Assembly: GCF_000373985.1 (NCBI RefSeq) | Contig: NZ_KB892900.1 | Span: 62,001 to 126,000, forward strand | Reading direction: 5' to 3' | DNA from: Desulfobacter curvatus DSM 3379 | GTDB lineage: Bacteria > Desulfobacterota > Desulfobacteria > Desulfobacterales > Desulfobacteraceae | DNA: 64,000 nt | Shown here: one piece after another, positions 54,118-63,360 of the stretch | Numbering within the stretch: position 1 is the first letter of the stretch | Layout of the letters: each line of letters opens with the position of its first letter | The notes under the pieces: generated by a model | Database searches by the model: none | Seen by the model: the letters and a program-made list of their open reading frames with translations, nothing else | What the model was told of the DNA's origin: nothing | Made by a program: the position numbers and the translations under genes

Positions 54118-55755
54118 ATGGGCAGAAGAATCATTGTTGATCCCATAACCAGAATAGAAGGCCACCTCAGAATAGAGGTGGAAGTTGAAAACGGCAAGGT
54201 CGTTGACGCCTGGTGTTCCGGGCAGATGTTCAGGGGCATTGAGGTTATGCTCCGGGGGCGCGATCCCAGGGATGCGCATCATTTTGTCCAGCGCTCCTGC
54301 GGCGTTTGTACCTATGTTCATGCACTTTCTTCGGTTCGCGCGGTGGAAAAGGCCTGCAACATAGAGATTCCGGAAAATGCACGGATCATCCGTAACCTGC
54401 TGCACGGCAGTCAGTTCCAGCATGACCACATTGTTCATTTTTATCATCTGCATGCCCTGGACTGGGTGGACATTGTCAGCGCCCTGTCAGCGGATCCGGC
54501 CAAGACAGCCAAGCTGTCTGAAAACGTATCCGGACGGCCCCAAAGTTCCGCCTACTTCAGCGACATTCAAACTAAGCTGAAAACTTTCGTAAACAGCGGA
54601 CAGTTGGGCCCCTTTAACAATGCATATTGGGGGCATTCAGCCTACAATCTGCCGGCCGAAGCCAACCTTATGGCAGCTTCACATTATATTGAAGGCTTAA
54701 AACTGCAGGCCAAGGCTGCGCGCATGCACGCCATTTTCGGCGGCAAAAATCCCCATCCCCAGTCCCTGGTTGTCGGTGGTATCACATCCGTAAAAGACCT
54801 GACACCGGAGAGAATTGACGAATACACCCGGATCTGGAAAGAGACCAAGGCATTTATTGACGAAGTATACCTGCCTGACCTGCTGGCCATTGCCTCTTTT
54901 TATAAAGAGTGGAGTGCCATCGGCGGAAACAATGATACCTATCTTGCCTATGGCGAATTCCCCCGGAAAAAGGTTGATGACGACCTGCTGCTGCCCGGCG
55001 GTGTTGTGGACGCAAACCTGGCCTATGCGGCCGTGGATACGGATAAGATTACCGAAGACGTTACCCGGGCCTGGTATGAAAAAGGCGAGGCTAAACACCC
55101 CTTTTCCGGAGAAACCAAACCCATCGCCGGAGATATTTTCTACAACACCGACGATAAATACTCCTGGATCAAGGCCCCAAGATATGCCGGCAAAGCTGCG
55201 GAAGTCGGTCCCCTGGCCCGGGTACTGGTTGCTTATGCAAAGGGCAACGATCATGTGAAAAAATTGGTTGACCATACCCTCAAGACCCTTGACGTGGGAA
55301 AAGGCGCCCTGTTCTCCACCCTTGGCCGGACAGCCGCCCGGGCCATTGAAACCGTGGTTATTTCAGACGCCATGGAAGGCTGGATCGAAACATTGAAATC
55401 CAATATCGCATCGGGCAATAAAAAAACCTATCAACCCTGGACCATGCCGGACAAGGGCCGGGGATACGGTCTGAACGACGTGCCCCGGGGCGCGCTTGGG
55501 CATTGGATCGATATTAAAGGCGGTAAGATTAAAAATTACCAATACGTGGTGCCCTCCACATGGAATTTTGGGCCCCGTGACGGCAAAAAACAGAAAGGGC
55601 CTGTGGAAAGATCCCTTGTGGGCACGCCTGTGGCTGATCCGTCCAAACCGTTAGAAGTGCTGCGGAGCGTTCACTCATTTGACCCGTGCCTCGCATGTGC
55701 GGTTCACGTGATTGATCCCCACACCAACCAGACCTACGAGGTCAAGGTTATTTGA
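54118..55755 (+). CDS. hynB: [NiFe] hydrogenase large subunit
   Basis: A 545-residue catalytic subunit. Active-site cysteines lie in the L1 motif RSCGVCTYVH (about residues 60-69) and the C-terminal L2 motif DPCLACAVH. The tail after that histidine (VIDPHTNQTYEVKVI) is removed by the protease encoded downstream after nickel insertion. All four ligands are cysteine, so this is not a selenocysteine enzyme. Together with the small subunit it oxidises H2 for sulfate respiration. Promoter control cannot be read here. Confidence 0.95.
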   Translation: MGRRIIVDPITRIEGHLRIEVEVENGKVVDAWCSGQMFRGIEVMLRGRDPRDAHHFVQRSCGVCTYVHALSSVRAVEKACNIEIPENARIIRNLLHGSQFQHDHIVHFYHLHALDWVDIVSALSADPAKTAKLSENVSGRPQSSAYFSDIQTKLKTFVNSGQLGPFNNAYWGHSAYNLPAEANLMAASHYIEGLKLQAKAARMHAIFGGKNPHPQSLVVGGITSVKDLTPERIDEYTRIWKETKAFIDEVYLPDLLAIASFYKEWSAIGGNNDTYLAYGEFPRKKVDDDLLLPGGVVDANLAYAAVDTDKITEDVTRAWYEKGEAKHPFSGETKPIAGDIFYNTDDKYSWIKAPRYAGKAAEVGPLARVLVAYAKGNDHVKKLVDHTLKTLDVGKGALFSTLGRTAARAIETVVISDAMEGWIETLKSNIASGNKKTYQPWTMPDKGRGYGLNDVPRGALGHWIDIKGGKIKNYQYVVPSTWNFGPRDGKKQKGPVERSLVGTPVADPSKPLEVLRSVHSFDPCLACAVHVIDPHTNQTYEVKVI

Positions 55756-55781
55756 TTTTACCCTAGGTGCTTGGCAAACTA

Positions 55782-55809
55782 GGTTGCGGCGGAATATACT
55801 GCCGCAACC
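55782..55809 (+). promoter_or_regulatory. Stem-loop between hydrogenase and protease genes
   Basis: GGTTGCGGC pairs perfectly with GCCGCAACC around a 10-base loop, without a T-run. It lies in the 90-base gap and may set different transcript levels for structural and maturation genes. Confidence 0.5.
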
Positions 55810-55845
55810 CTTAATTTATAGACGGGACGGACATATACATTATCT

Positions 55846-56334
55846 ATGGATATGAATAATATAACAGTTCTGGGGGTGGGTAATATTCTTTACACCGATG
55901 ACGGTGTGGGTATCCGTGTGGTTGAAAAGCTTGAAAAAGAGTACGAATTCTCTGATAATGTCGACATTATAGACGGTGGTGTTCTCGGAGTGAATCTGTT
56001 GGGGATAATCTCCAATGCAGGCCGGCTTATTGTGGTGGATACAGTACTTAATCACGGGCGGCCCGGTGGTCTGCATCGGCTCGACCATGACCGGATCCCC
56101 AACAGGATTTTAGCAAAAAATTCCTTGCATCAAGTGGATCTTATTGAAGCATTGACCCTGTGCAGCGCCCTGGACCATGTGCCCGAGACCACCATCATCG
56201 GCATTGAACCCAAGGACATTGAAACCTTAAACGAACACCTGACCCCGGAAATTGGGGCCCGGCTGGATGACCTTGTCCAAAATGTTCTGGCAGAAGTGTC
56301 CCGTCTTGGCGGATCATTTAAGCCAAAGGTATAA
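55846..56334 (+). CDS. Hydrogenase maturation protease (HyaD/HynC-like)
   Basis: A 162-residue nickel-dependent endopeptidase of the HyaD/HybD family. The N-terminal GVGNILYTDDGVGIRVVEKL includes the nickel-ligand acidic residue, IDGGVLGVNLL carries the second, and H in NSLHQVDLIE supplies the third. It cuts the tail of the large subunit encoded just upstream to complete active-site assembly. The start is ATG 55846. Confidence 0.93.
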   Translation: MDMNNITVLGVGNILYTDDGVGIRVVEKLEKEYEFSDNVDIIDGGVLGVNLLGIISNAGRLIVVDTVLNHGRPGGLHRLDHDRIPNRILAKNSLHQVDLIEALTLCSALDHVPETTIIGIEPKDIETLNEHLTPEIGARLDDLVQNVLAEVSRLGGSFKPKV

Positions 56335-56479
56335 TCTTCGGCAATCATATTTAAGTTTCATGGTAAATAATCAGCCCTGGCAACATTAATACTTTAATTT
56401 CTTGTATGAATCATTTGAAATTTGATACCTTACTGTGGGCAGGTTGCATGCAATTGATCGGTAAAGGGGAAGGCTTAAA

Positions 56480-57469
56480 ATGTCCAAAAGAATTTCTCCG
56501 GCATGGTGGCCGGTTCTGGCAATGGCGTCTCCGGTTCTTCTTCCCATGCTTTTCATTAAGAACCGCCGCTATACACATAACGTTGAAGCGTCGCAGAATT
56601 TAAATAACGCGCGCATAGCGCAGGCTCGTTTTCTGGAACTGCCTGAGCTTGAACGGTTTGAGTTGACCGTTCTTCTGGAACAAAAAGCCGCCCCGGGTTT
56701 TCTTAGTGCCCCAGGCGTTTCCTATTTAATCAAAACAGATAAGGGATCTATCCTCTTTGATCTGGGATTCGGCCCTGAAGTGCCGGCTTTGGCCCACAAT
56801 GCAGAAAAGTTGAATTTTAAACTTAATCAGGTTGACGCATTGGTCATATCCCACCTGCATCCGGATCATATGGGGGGATTTAAAGCGGCTCGCAATAATA
56901 AGATCGCCATGCCCCGAGAATTTGGTAAAGGCAACGGAATGGCCTGTTTTACACCGGCAAAGGTTGGTGCTGAAGGTTTTGAAACCCACATGGTTCAAGG
57001 CCCCCGGATGCTGCCGGCAGGTATGGCCACCACCGGCCCCCTGTCAAGAAGCCTTTTTCTTATGGGGTGGACCGAAGAGCAGGCCATTGTTGCCCGGCTC
57101 AAGGATAAAGGTCTGGTTGTGATTACCGGATGTGGGCATCCAACCATTGAGACCATTATTCAGATGGCAAAACGGCTTTCAAGTGAACCCATATATGCCA
57201 TTGGCGGAGGACTTCACTTTCCTGTTACCGACAGCCCCTTTCGCAAACCCGGCCTCAAGGTTCAGATGATCTGGGGAACGGGGAAGCCTCCATGGCAGAA
57301 AATTACGGAACAGGATCTCGAACAGACCATTGAGAACCTGGACGCCGTCAATCCCAAACATGTGTTTCTTTCTCCCCACGATACCTGTGATTATGCGCTG
57401 CAAAAATTTAAGGCTTTCCTTCATTGCCGGACTCATATTCTTGAATCCGGCGCAACATATTCGTTTTAA
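56480..57469 (+). CDS. MBL-fold metallo-hydrolase with N-terminal membrane helix
   Basis: A 329-residue metallo-beta-lactamase-fold protein. A hydrophobic helix (about 7-24) would anchor it. The metal motif HLHPDHMGG (about residue 124-132) is complete, and GCGHPTIETI and FLSPHDTCDYA contribute later ligands. The order resembles the subgroup that includes 7,8-dihydropterin-type phosphate synthases, where the H-x-H-x-D-H motif is used similarly. The substrate is unknown. Confidence 0.82.
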   Translation: MSKRISPAWWPVLAMASPVLLPMLFIKNRRYTHNVEASQNLNNARIAQARFLELPELERFELTVLLEQKAAPGFLSAPGVSYLIKTDKGSILFDLGFGPEVPALAHNAEKLNFKLNQVDALVISHLHPDHMGGFKAARNNKIAMPREFGKGNGMACFTPAKVGAEGFETHMVQGPRMLPAGMATTGPLSRSLFLMGWTEEQAIVARLKDKGLVVITGCGHPTIETIIQMAKRLSSEPIYAIGGGLHFPVTDSPFRKPGLKVQMIWGTGKPPWQKITEQDLEQTIENLDAVNPKHVFLSPHDTCDYALQKFKAFLHCRTHILESGATYSF

Positions 57470-57492
57470 AGCGGAGAGAGGCGGTATCCAGC

Positions 57493-57513
57493 CGTATTGC
57501 GAATCGCAATACG
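57493..57513. repeat. 21-base palindrome after MBL gene
   Basis: CGTATTGCGAATCGCAATACG: ten-base arms around a central A, 24 bases past the stop. Candidate protein-binding site or short terminator stem; no T-run follows. Confidence 0.5.
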
Positions 57514-57637
57514 TAAGAAAACAGACCCGGTAAAAGAGAAACTTGTCCCGGCTCAACTTCTTGTATAGAATGCAAAACACATATTCAAATATGAAAGGCG
57601 AAAAACGGCTTGCGACCGTTAAAAGGATAATTGACTG

Positions 57638-58540
57638 ATGAAAATATGGCCCCTGCTGTTAAAGGCGCCTAAATACCTTGGGTTCTGGATGCTGGCGGAT
57701 ATTGCATATGTTTTTTCCCTGTTCTTTTTTTTGAATGCTGTTATTCCATTGAGCTTTTCCAAATTTCTTTTTGTTCATTTTTTGGCCATTGGCGTCGGCG
57801 CCATGGTGATGTTCAGCGGCTTGGGCGCCGGTATTCTCTGGATACCGGTTTTGACCTTTCTGGAAATCAGGCCTTCCGAGGCTGTTGCCATTTCAATATT
57901 TACCCAGATCGCCGGCAAAGGCACCGGGTCTTTGACCTATTTTTTTAACGGCATGGTTGACGTGAAAACAGCTGCTGCTTTTATTCCCATGGCGCTGACA
58001 GGTGTAACTCTTGGATTTTTATCCAGTTTCTACATATCCAGGGGATACGAACAGCTTTTGTTGTGCATTTTTGTGCTTATTGCCTCCTATCTTATGATCC
58101 GAACCATCCAGTCTCTCCGAAGCCCGGGCCCTGTTATTGACGTGCCGACAGTTATCCCGCCGCCCATTATTTATGCCAAAAGCTATCCGGTGGTTATTCT
58201 GGCTTCATTTTTCACTGGGCTTTTAAGCATCGGCAATACCGACTGGCTTATCCCCCATATGACGATTAAGCTCAAAATGCCGACCTCCCGGGCCGTGGCC
58301 ACCAGTCTGCTCATCATGTTTGTAACCATCCTGTTTTACCTTTGCCTGGTCTGTATTAGTGTCTGGCAAGGGTATGCGTCCTGGCCCCATGGAACCTATC
58401 TGTTATTTGCAACCTGCAGCGGGGTTATCCTGGGCGGGCAGATCGGCACCCGCCTGATTCGAATCCCTTGGTTTGAAAGATATCAGAAACATACGTTTAT
58501 TGTGCTGCTGGGCGCTTCTATTATACATTTACTGTGTTGA
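57638..58540 (+). CDS. TSUP-family (TauE/SafE) transporter
   Basis: A 300-residue integral membrane protein with about eight helices. It contains the two related TSUP repeats: GLGAGILWIPVLTFL and later GLLSIGNTDWLIPHMTIKLKMP, with GGQIGTRL near the end. The family exports sulfite, sulfoacetate and other sulfur or carboxylic anions. In a sulfate reducer, sulfite or organosulfonate transport would be plausible, but the sequence does not specify the substrate. Confidence 0.85.
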   Translation: MKIWPLLLKAPKYLGFWMLADIAYVFSLFFFLNAVIPLSFSKFLFVHFLAIGVGAMVMFSGLGAGILWIPVLTFLEIRPSEAVAISIFTQIAGKGTGSLTYFFNGMVDVKTAAAFIPMALTGVTLGFLSSFYISRGYEQLLLCIFVLIASYLMIRTIQSLRSPGPVIDVPTVIPPPIIYAKSYPVVILASFFTGLLSIGNTDWLIPHMTIKLKMPTSRAVATSLLIMFVTILFYLCLVCISVWQGYASWPHGTYLLFATCSGVILGGQIGTRLIRIPWFERYQKHTFIVLLGASIIHLLC

Positions 58541-58562
58541 AAAATACTAAAGGAGATACGTT

Positions 58563-59342
58563 ATGGCATACGAAACCATTATTGCAGAAACCCTTGACGG
58601 CCATGTGGCCAGTGTAACCCTGAATCGCACCGAGGCGATGAATACCTTTTCCAGTCAGATGGCCGAAGAACTGTATGATGCACTTAAAAAATTTGACACC
58701 GCCCCCGATGTCAGGGTCATTCTTATCAAAGGGGCGGGCAGGGCATTTTGTGCAGGGATTGATGTTAATGAACTCAAAGGCAAAACAACCAATCAATATC
58801 GTGAATGGATTGAGAAAATGGAAGCCCCGCTGGTGTTGATGTCTAAAATGCAAACCCCGGTGATCGCCCAGGTACACGGGGCTGCGGCAGCCAACGGCAT
58901 GGGGCTTGTGGCGGCATCGGATTTGGCCATTGCCGCCGATAATGTGAAAATGGGGCTGACTGCCATCAATGTGGGGTTAAACTGTGTGGGGCCGGTGATT
59001 CCCGTGGCCCGGTGTGTGGGGCAAAAAAAGGCACTGGAGCTGCTGCTTTACGGGGAACTGATCAAGGCCGACCAGGCATTGGAACTTGGGCTTATCAATC
59101 GGGTGGTGTCTAAGGACGATCTGGATGAAGTGGCCATTGCATGGGCCCGGGATCTGGCAAAGAAGAGTCCGGTGGCCGTGAAAATCGCCAAGTCAGCGTT
59201 TTATGCGTCCCGGGATATGCCCTATGAAGCCCAGTTCGCGTACATGAACGAAGCCTTTGCCAGATTGTGCGATACCAATGATGCCAAGGAAGGGGTGGCG
59301 GCTTTTTTTGAAAAGCGTGCGCCGGTATGGCAGGAAAAATAA
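58563..59342 (+). CDS. Crotonase-fold protein lacking the hydratase glutamates
   Basis: A 259-residue enoyl-CoA hydratase/isomerase-family protein. The oxyanion-hole region AFCAGIDVNE and HGAAAANGMGLVAASD are recognisable, but the two catalytic glutamates of classical hydratases are replaced: the first position is Gly in ANGMGLVA and the second is Ala in MGLTAINVG. Simple water addition is therefore doubtful; isomerase, dehalogenase-like or other crotonase chemistry is possible. It is 23 bases after the TSUP gene and 33 bases before a K+ channel gene. Confidence 0.85.
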   Translation: MAYETIIAETLDGHVASVTLNRTEAMNTFSSQMAEELYDALKKFDTAPDVRVILIKGAGRAFCAGIDVNELKGKTTNQYREWIEKMEAPLVLMSKMQTPVIAQVHGAAAANGMGLVAASDLAIAADNVKMGLTAINVGLNCVGPVIPVARCVGQKKALELLLYGELIKADQALELGLINRVVSKDDLDEVAIAWARDLAKKSPVAVKIAKSAFYASRDMPYEAQFAYMNEAFARLCDTNDAKEGVAAFFEKRAPVWQEK

Positions 59343-59374
59343 ACTCCAACGTGGCATAAAGGTAAGCATATTTA

Positions 59375-60400
59375 ATGATTCACTGGATTAAAGTTCTGCT
59401 CCGCTCAGGTTTCCAGAGCCGGGGGATGACCCTGGTTTTGGCATATATGATGCTTTTGGCTGTCTCAACAGGACTCATCTGCATTGCAGAACCATCCGGC
59501 AGCGCCCTGAACCATCCGGGCCAAGCCCTGTGGTGGAGCATCGTCACCTCAACCACGGTGGGATACGGGGACATGTATCCCACCTCATCATGGGGCAAAG
59601 TTATTGCTGCGGTTTTGCCTATGTTCATGGGGATCGGTCTTGGGGCCGCCTTTATTACCCATATTGCGTCGGTGTTGATAGAAAGGAGGGACAAAAACAT
59701 GCACGGGGAAACGCCTTATAAAGGCTCAGGCCATATTCTGCTTGTGGGGTATACCCAGGAAACCGAATACCTTGTGGAACAGATCCGGGCGGACGAAACA
59801 TACCGGGACAAGGATATCGTGGTTCTGGCCAATGAATCCCGGCATCCTTTCCCGGACCAGCCCCACACCTTTTTTGTCAAAGGTCGGCCTGATACCATCC
59901 CGGCCATGAACCGTGCCGGGACAGCCGATGCAGAACGGATTATTATTCATACGGGCAGTGATGAACTTTCCCTTTTTGTCCTGATCAATGCCCTGAATTT
60001 GAAAAATGAAACCTGTGAAATCACGGTTAGGTGTCTGTCCACCCAGAGCCTTGAAACTTTTTCGTCAGTGCCCGGGCAGTTTGAAACCGTCATGCAGATG
60101 ACCGTGGAGATGATGGTCCAGGCCATGCAGGATAAGGTCCATCTGCCCCTCCAGATCCTGCTGAAAAATGATGAAGGCGAAGAGATCTATTATGTAAAAA
60201 CCTCCCGGATAAAACAGGGCATGACATGGTGGGCGCTTCATCTTTTTTTAATGGAAATATACCGGTTTTTAAGCTTTGCACTTCAGTTGCCCGACGGCAG
60301 CATAAAAATTAATCCAGCCAAGGATGAACCGGTGACTGAAGACTGCGGGATCTGGCTTATTGCCGCAATCCGGCCCCTGCATATCCAATGGCCGGAATAA
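59375..60400 (+). CDS. K+ channel with RCK/TrkA-N domain
   Basis: A 341-residue two-helix potassium channel subunit. The selectivity filter TVGYGD (about residues 66-71) lies between two helices (about 20-38 and 80-100). The cytoplasmic part has a Rossmann-like RCK segment (GHILLVGYTQETEYLVEQI) that may sense nucleotides or ions; the usual glycine motif is only partly kept. The start follows the crotonase gene closely. Confidence 0.9.
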   Translation: MIHWIKVLLRSGFQSRGMTLVLAYMMLLAVSTGLICIAEPSGSALNHPGQALWWSIVTSTTVGYGDMYPTSSWGKVIAAVLPMFMGIGLGAAFITHIASVLIERRDKNMHGETPYKGSGHILLVGYTQETEYLVEQIRADETYRDKDIVVLANESRHPFPDQPHTFFVKGRPDTIPAMNRAGTADAERIIIHTGSDELSLFVLINALNLKNETCEITVRCLSTQSLETFSSVPGQFETVMQMTVEMMVQAMQDKVHLPLQILLKNDEGEEIYYVKTSRIKQGMTWWALHLFLMEIYRFLSFALQLPDGSIKINPAKDEPVTEDCGIWLIAAIRPLHIQWPE

Positions 60401-61039
60401 CAGCCATGGGTTAATCTGACAATACCCGGGCTCAACCAACAACAATTTGCGTAAATAGTGGTTGGCCGGAAATTCGAATCGCTTGATTTTAAGGACTTCT
60501 GGTTCTTCAAAGGATACATCAGGTTTGGAATATGTCTTTCTCCTGCAAGTTTCTGTTCATTTTGGAGCTGAAATAACATCAGGAAATCTAAAAGTTGCAG
60601 AGCGTTTTCTTTGTCCTTGTCAGGGCCTTCAAGGGTATGAACGATTTTCTCAAATCTCCGCGGCCATCTGGAAAATATCAAGAGAAATTCGAAAAATAAC
60701 TGTATAATTTCAATCTGTTTTCGATTTAAATTGTATTCGCGCTATAGTTGTTTGAGTTCTTGGTCTTCCCACCAGATGGGTATATTATAGAGTTTGGCAA
60801 CCTGCTTACTTCTCTGAAAGTTTCAGTATTCTTTTTGATCATTTCCAATCCTCTATTTGCAGCATTACAAGCGTAATATGGTTAATTTTAATTTTTTGTA
60901 TAGCAGAATCTGATGGCGTTCAACAGGTGCTTTGGGGTGACAAAATAGAAAATCAGCAGATACTAAATATTAGATTGACTTTAAAAGTCGTATCAAGTTA
61001 ATTTTTGTTGCTGTTCAAATAAAATGAAAGAAAAAGAGT
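60401..61039. other. Gap holding a decayed minus-strand gene
   Basis: No intact gene. The left two thirds hold a decayed minus-strand frame, listed separately. The right third (~60840-61039) is AT-rich and should contain the promoter for the operon at 61040. Confidence 0.35.
60462..60830 (-). pseudogene. Decayed gene of unknown family
   Basis: On the minus strand, about 120 codons read continuously protein-like (QVAKLYNIPIWWEDQELKQL, stop, REYNLNRKQIEIIQLFF, then LIFSRWPRRFEKIVHTL...) with one internal UAG and stops close upstream. The C-terminal half is open. The family is unknown; it is probably a relic. Confidence 0.4.
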
Positions 61040-61828
61040 ATGAATCTGAGATTGTTTTCCATATTAACAATTGTATTGTTTATTTTGTCCTCTGGGATTT
61101 CTGCTGCTGAAATAAATCATGCATCTTCAGCAAAGACAGTTGAAAGAAAAGTTGTTCCCAGCCAGCAGACAATGACGCATCCAGACCCTTCGGCCGACGT
61201 TTCCATGCCTGAAATTATAAAATTAGGTGAAAATCAATTTCAGATAGGGAAAATAGTATTGGACAAGAAGGATCATTCCATTGATATTAATGGAAAAGTG
61301 AACATGTCCTCGGGCATGGTTGAATATATTGCGTGTACGGCATATGGAAAGCTGCATGAAAGTGTTCTGGTTCTGGACGCAGAACCTTACCATATCCAGG
61401 TCGCTCTACTGCTGCTGGGCCTAAAGCCGGGAGACCACCCCATTGATTTTCAGGGTGCCCCCCAGAAACCATGCGGCGCTCCGGTCAGGATTCTTATTTC
61501 ATGGCAGGCAGAAGGCAAAGCCGAGGAATATCCTCTGGAGACTGTACTGTTTTACAACGCATCACAGAATATCATGGAAAGCACGGACTGGGTGTTTACA
61601 GGTTCGCAGTTCCTGAACGGGAAATATCAGGCACAGGTTGAAGGGTCTATTATTGCCAGCTACCACGATCCGGTTGCGATCATAGACCACAGAAGTGATA
61701 CAGGCACCGATGACACGTTGTACCAGGTTAATCATTCGGTGGTTCCAGCCGCAGGCACGCCGGTTTCCGTTAAAATCTATCCGGTAACTGACTCGGCTGT
61801 CATCACCAGAACCCGGTGTGGAAATTAA
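61040..61828 (+). CDS. Secreted YdjY-like domain protein
   Basis: A 262-residue exported protein (signal peptide about 1-23). The central domain (IGKIVLDKKDHSIDINGKVNM, ALLLLGLKPGD) matches the YdjY family of unknown periplasmic function. The start is ATG 61040. It is the first of a tightly packed series of genes to the window end. Confidence 0.75.
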   Translation: MNLRLFSILTIVLFILSSGISAAEINHASSAKTVERKVVPSQQTMTHPDPSADVSMPEIIKLGENQFQIGKIVLDKKDHSIDINGKVNMSSGMVEYIACTAYGKLHESVLVLDAEPYHIQVALLLLGLKPGDHPIDFQGAPQKPCGAPVRILISWQAEGKAEEYPLETVLFYNASQNIMESTDWVFTGSQFLNGKYQAQVEGSIIASYHDPVAIIDHRSDTGTDDTLYQVNHSVVPAAGTPVSVKIYPVTDSAVITRTRCGN

Positions 61829-61849
61829 ACTTAAGTCATGGGAGAAATT

Positions 61850-62098
61850 ATGAAAGATGCTGAATATATAGGATTAACATCACAGAAAACAGCCGAGGAA
61901 CTCCTGGGGATGTACTATCTGGAGGCCCGGTCATACCTGCTTGAAACAGCAGCAATTCTTGACAGAATAGAGAGGGCTTCCGGCGGGGAGGCGGCTATGG
62001 AAGACCCGAGAATAGAAACGCTGTTCAGCCTCTGCCTGATGCTTACCCGCCAGAAAAAAAATAGAGCTGAAAAATTTTTGAAGTTGCTTAGTGTTTAA
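61850..62098 (+). CDS. Small helical protein
   Basis: An 82-residue soluble, helical protein (MKDAEYIGLTSQKTAEELL). The ATG at 61850 is favoured over that at 61838 because GGGAG lies 7 bases before it. No family recognised. It lies 21 bases behind the YdjY-like gene and 30 bases before the cupin gene. Confidence 0.6.
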   Translation: MKDAEYIGLTSQKTAEELLGMYYLEARSYLLETAAILDRIERASGGEAAMEDPRIETLFSLCLMLTRQKKNRAEKFLKLLSV

Positions 62099-62128
62099 TA
62101 TACAAGAAAATAAAAAAAGAGCCCAGTT

Positions 62129-62494
62129 TTGAAGAAAAAAGCCATTGTCCGTTATTCACGGAAAACAAACGCCGTCCCGTGTCCTTATGGCGATGTCAAA
62201 AGGGTGATTACAGGCGGGGAAGGCAGCGCAAATGTCCATATCGTCAGTGTTACGAAAGGAAAAGAACACTTTCACGAGGCCTATGAGGAAACGTATTATA
62301 TTTTATCAGGGAAAGGGACCATCACTCTTGACGGCGATACCTGGGAAATTGAGTCAGGAACCGTCGTATACATACCGACTGGAATGCCCCATTCTCTGGA
62401 ATCAACTTCCCCGGACCCACTCGTATTTATTATATTCGGTACGCCGCCCATGTCCATTGAGGATGACCGGGCTCGACCCATATCAAAACAGTAA
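62129..62494 (+). CDS. Cupin-domain protein
   Basis: A 121-residue single-domain cupin. Motif 1 (HFHEAYEETYYILSGKG) contains the expected His and Glu metal ligands, and motif 2 (VYIPTGMPHSLE) the final His. Translation apparently begins at TTG 62129. Small cupins act as isomerases, dioxygenases or ligand binders; the substrate is unknown. Confidence 0.82.
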   Translation: MKKKAIVRYSRKTNAVPCPYGDVKRVITGGEGSANVHIVSVTKGKEHFHEAYEETYYILSGKGTITLDGDTWEIESGTVVYIPTGMPHSLESTSPDPLVFIIFGTPPMSIEDDRARPISKQ

Positions 62495-62520
62495 GACCGA
62501 TAGAAAGCAAAGGACATCAT

Positions 62521-63360
62521 ATGAAAGTAATAGAACCGCATATCCATATGATCGCAAGGACAACGCAGGACTATGAACGCATGGCAAGAATGCATACGGT
62601 GGCCTGTTGTGAGCCGGCATTCTGGGCCGGGTATGACAGAACGTCTGCAAACGCGTTCCATGATTATTTCACCCATATTTCAGAGTTTGAGCCCACCCGG
62701 GCCGCGCAATATAACATTGACCATTACTGCTATATCTGCATGAACCCCAAAGAGGCGGAAAACATTACACTTTCCAGAGAGGTGATTTCATTTATCCCTG
62801 AATTTTTGGACAGGCCTACGGTACTAGGTGTTGGAGAGATCGGCCTCAACAAGAATACCCGTAATGAAATGAAGGTCTTTGAAGAACAGGTTGAGTTAGC
62901 TGTGGAAAGGGGACTCCTTATGTGGATTCATACGCCTCACCTTGACGATAAATACAAAGGCACAAAAATGATGGTTGATTATCTCAACGGCCATAAAGGT
63001 GTTGACCCCGGGAAAGTGGCCTTTGACCACTGTGAGGAGCATACCATCAAAATGATTCTGGATTCAGGGTTTTGGGCTTCAATGACCATTTATCCCATGA
63101 CTAAAAATTCACCGCCCAGGGTAATTGATTCGGTGGAAATTTTTGGTCTTGAACGGATGATGGCGGACGCGTCAGGCGATTGGGGACCGTCGGACCCTAA
63201 AACACTTCATGATGCTGTATTTGAAATGAAGAAAAGAGGGCACAGGGATCAGGATGTGGAGACGCTTTTTTACAACAATCCCTGCTATTTTTTAAATCAG
63301 TGCCCCAAATTTAAGCCAAATCCTGAGATAGAAAAGTCTGTTGCCTGGGCAAATGGATAG
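62521..63360 (+). CDS. TatD-like metal-dependent hydrolase (Ebo-type)
   Basis: A 279-residue TIM-barrel hydrolase. It opens with EPHIHM (metal-binding HxH), followed by GVGEIGLNK, WIHTPH, FDHCEEH and ASGDWGPSD, the order of TatD-type ligands. The variant EPHIHMxAR start and YPMTKNSP segment resemble TatD-related proteins of the eustigmatophyte/bacterial ebo clusters, though this is recall, not a search result. Its role here is unknown. It ends inside the sensor gene. Confidence 0.78.
   Translation: MKVIEPHIHMIARTTQDYERMARMHTVACCEPAFWAGYDRTSANAFHDYFTHISEFEPTRAAQYNIDHYCYICMNPKEAENITLSREVISFIPEFLDRPTVLGVGEIGLNKNTRNEMKVFEEQVELAVERGLLMWIHTPHLDDKYKGTKMMVDYLNGHKGVDPGKVAFDHCEEHTIKMILDSGFWASMTIYPMTKNSPPRVIDSVEIFGLERMMADASGDWGPSDPKTLHDAVFEMKKRGHRDQDVETLFYNNPCYFLNQCPKFKPNPEIEKSVAWANG

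Noticed and set aside
54118..55755. Possible selenocysteine hydrogenase
   Set aside because: All four nickel-ligand positions are cysteine codons and there is no in-frame TGA before the C-terminal motif.
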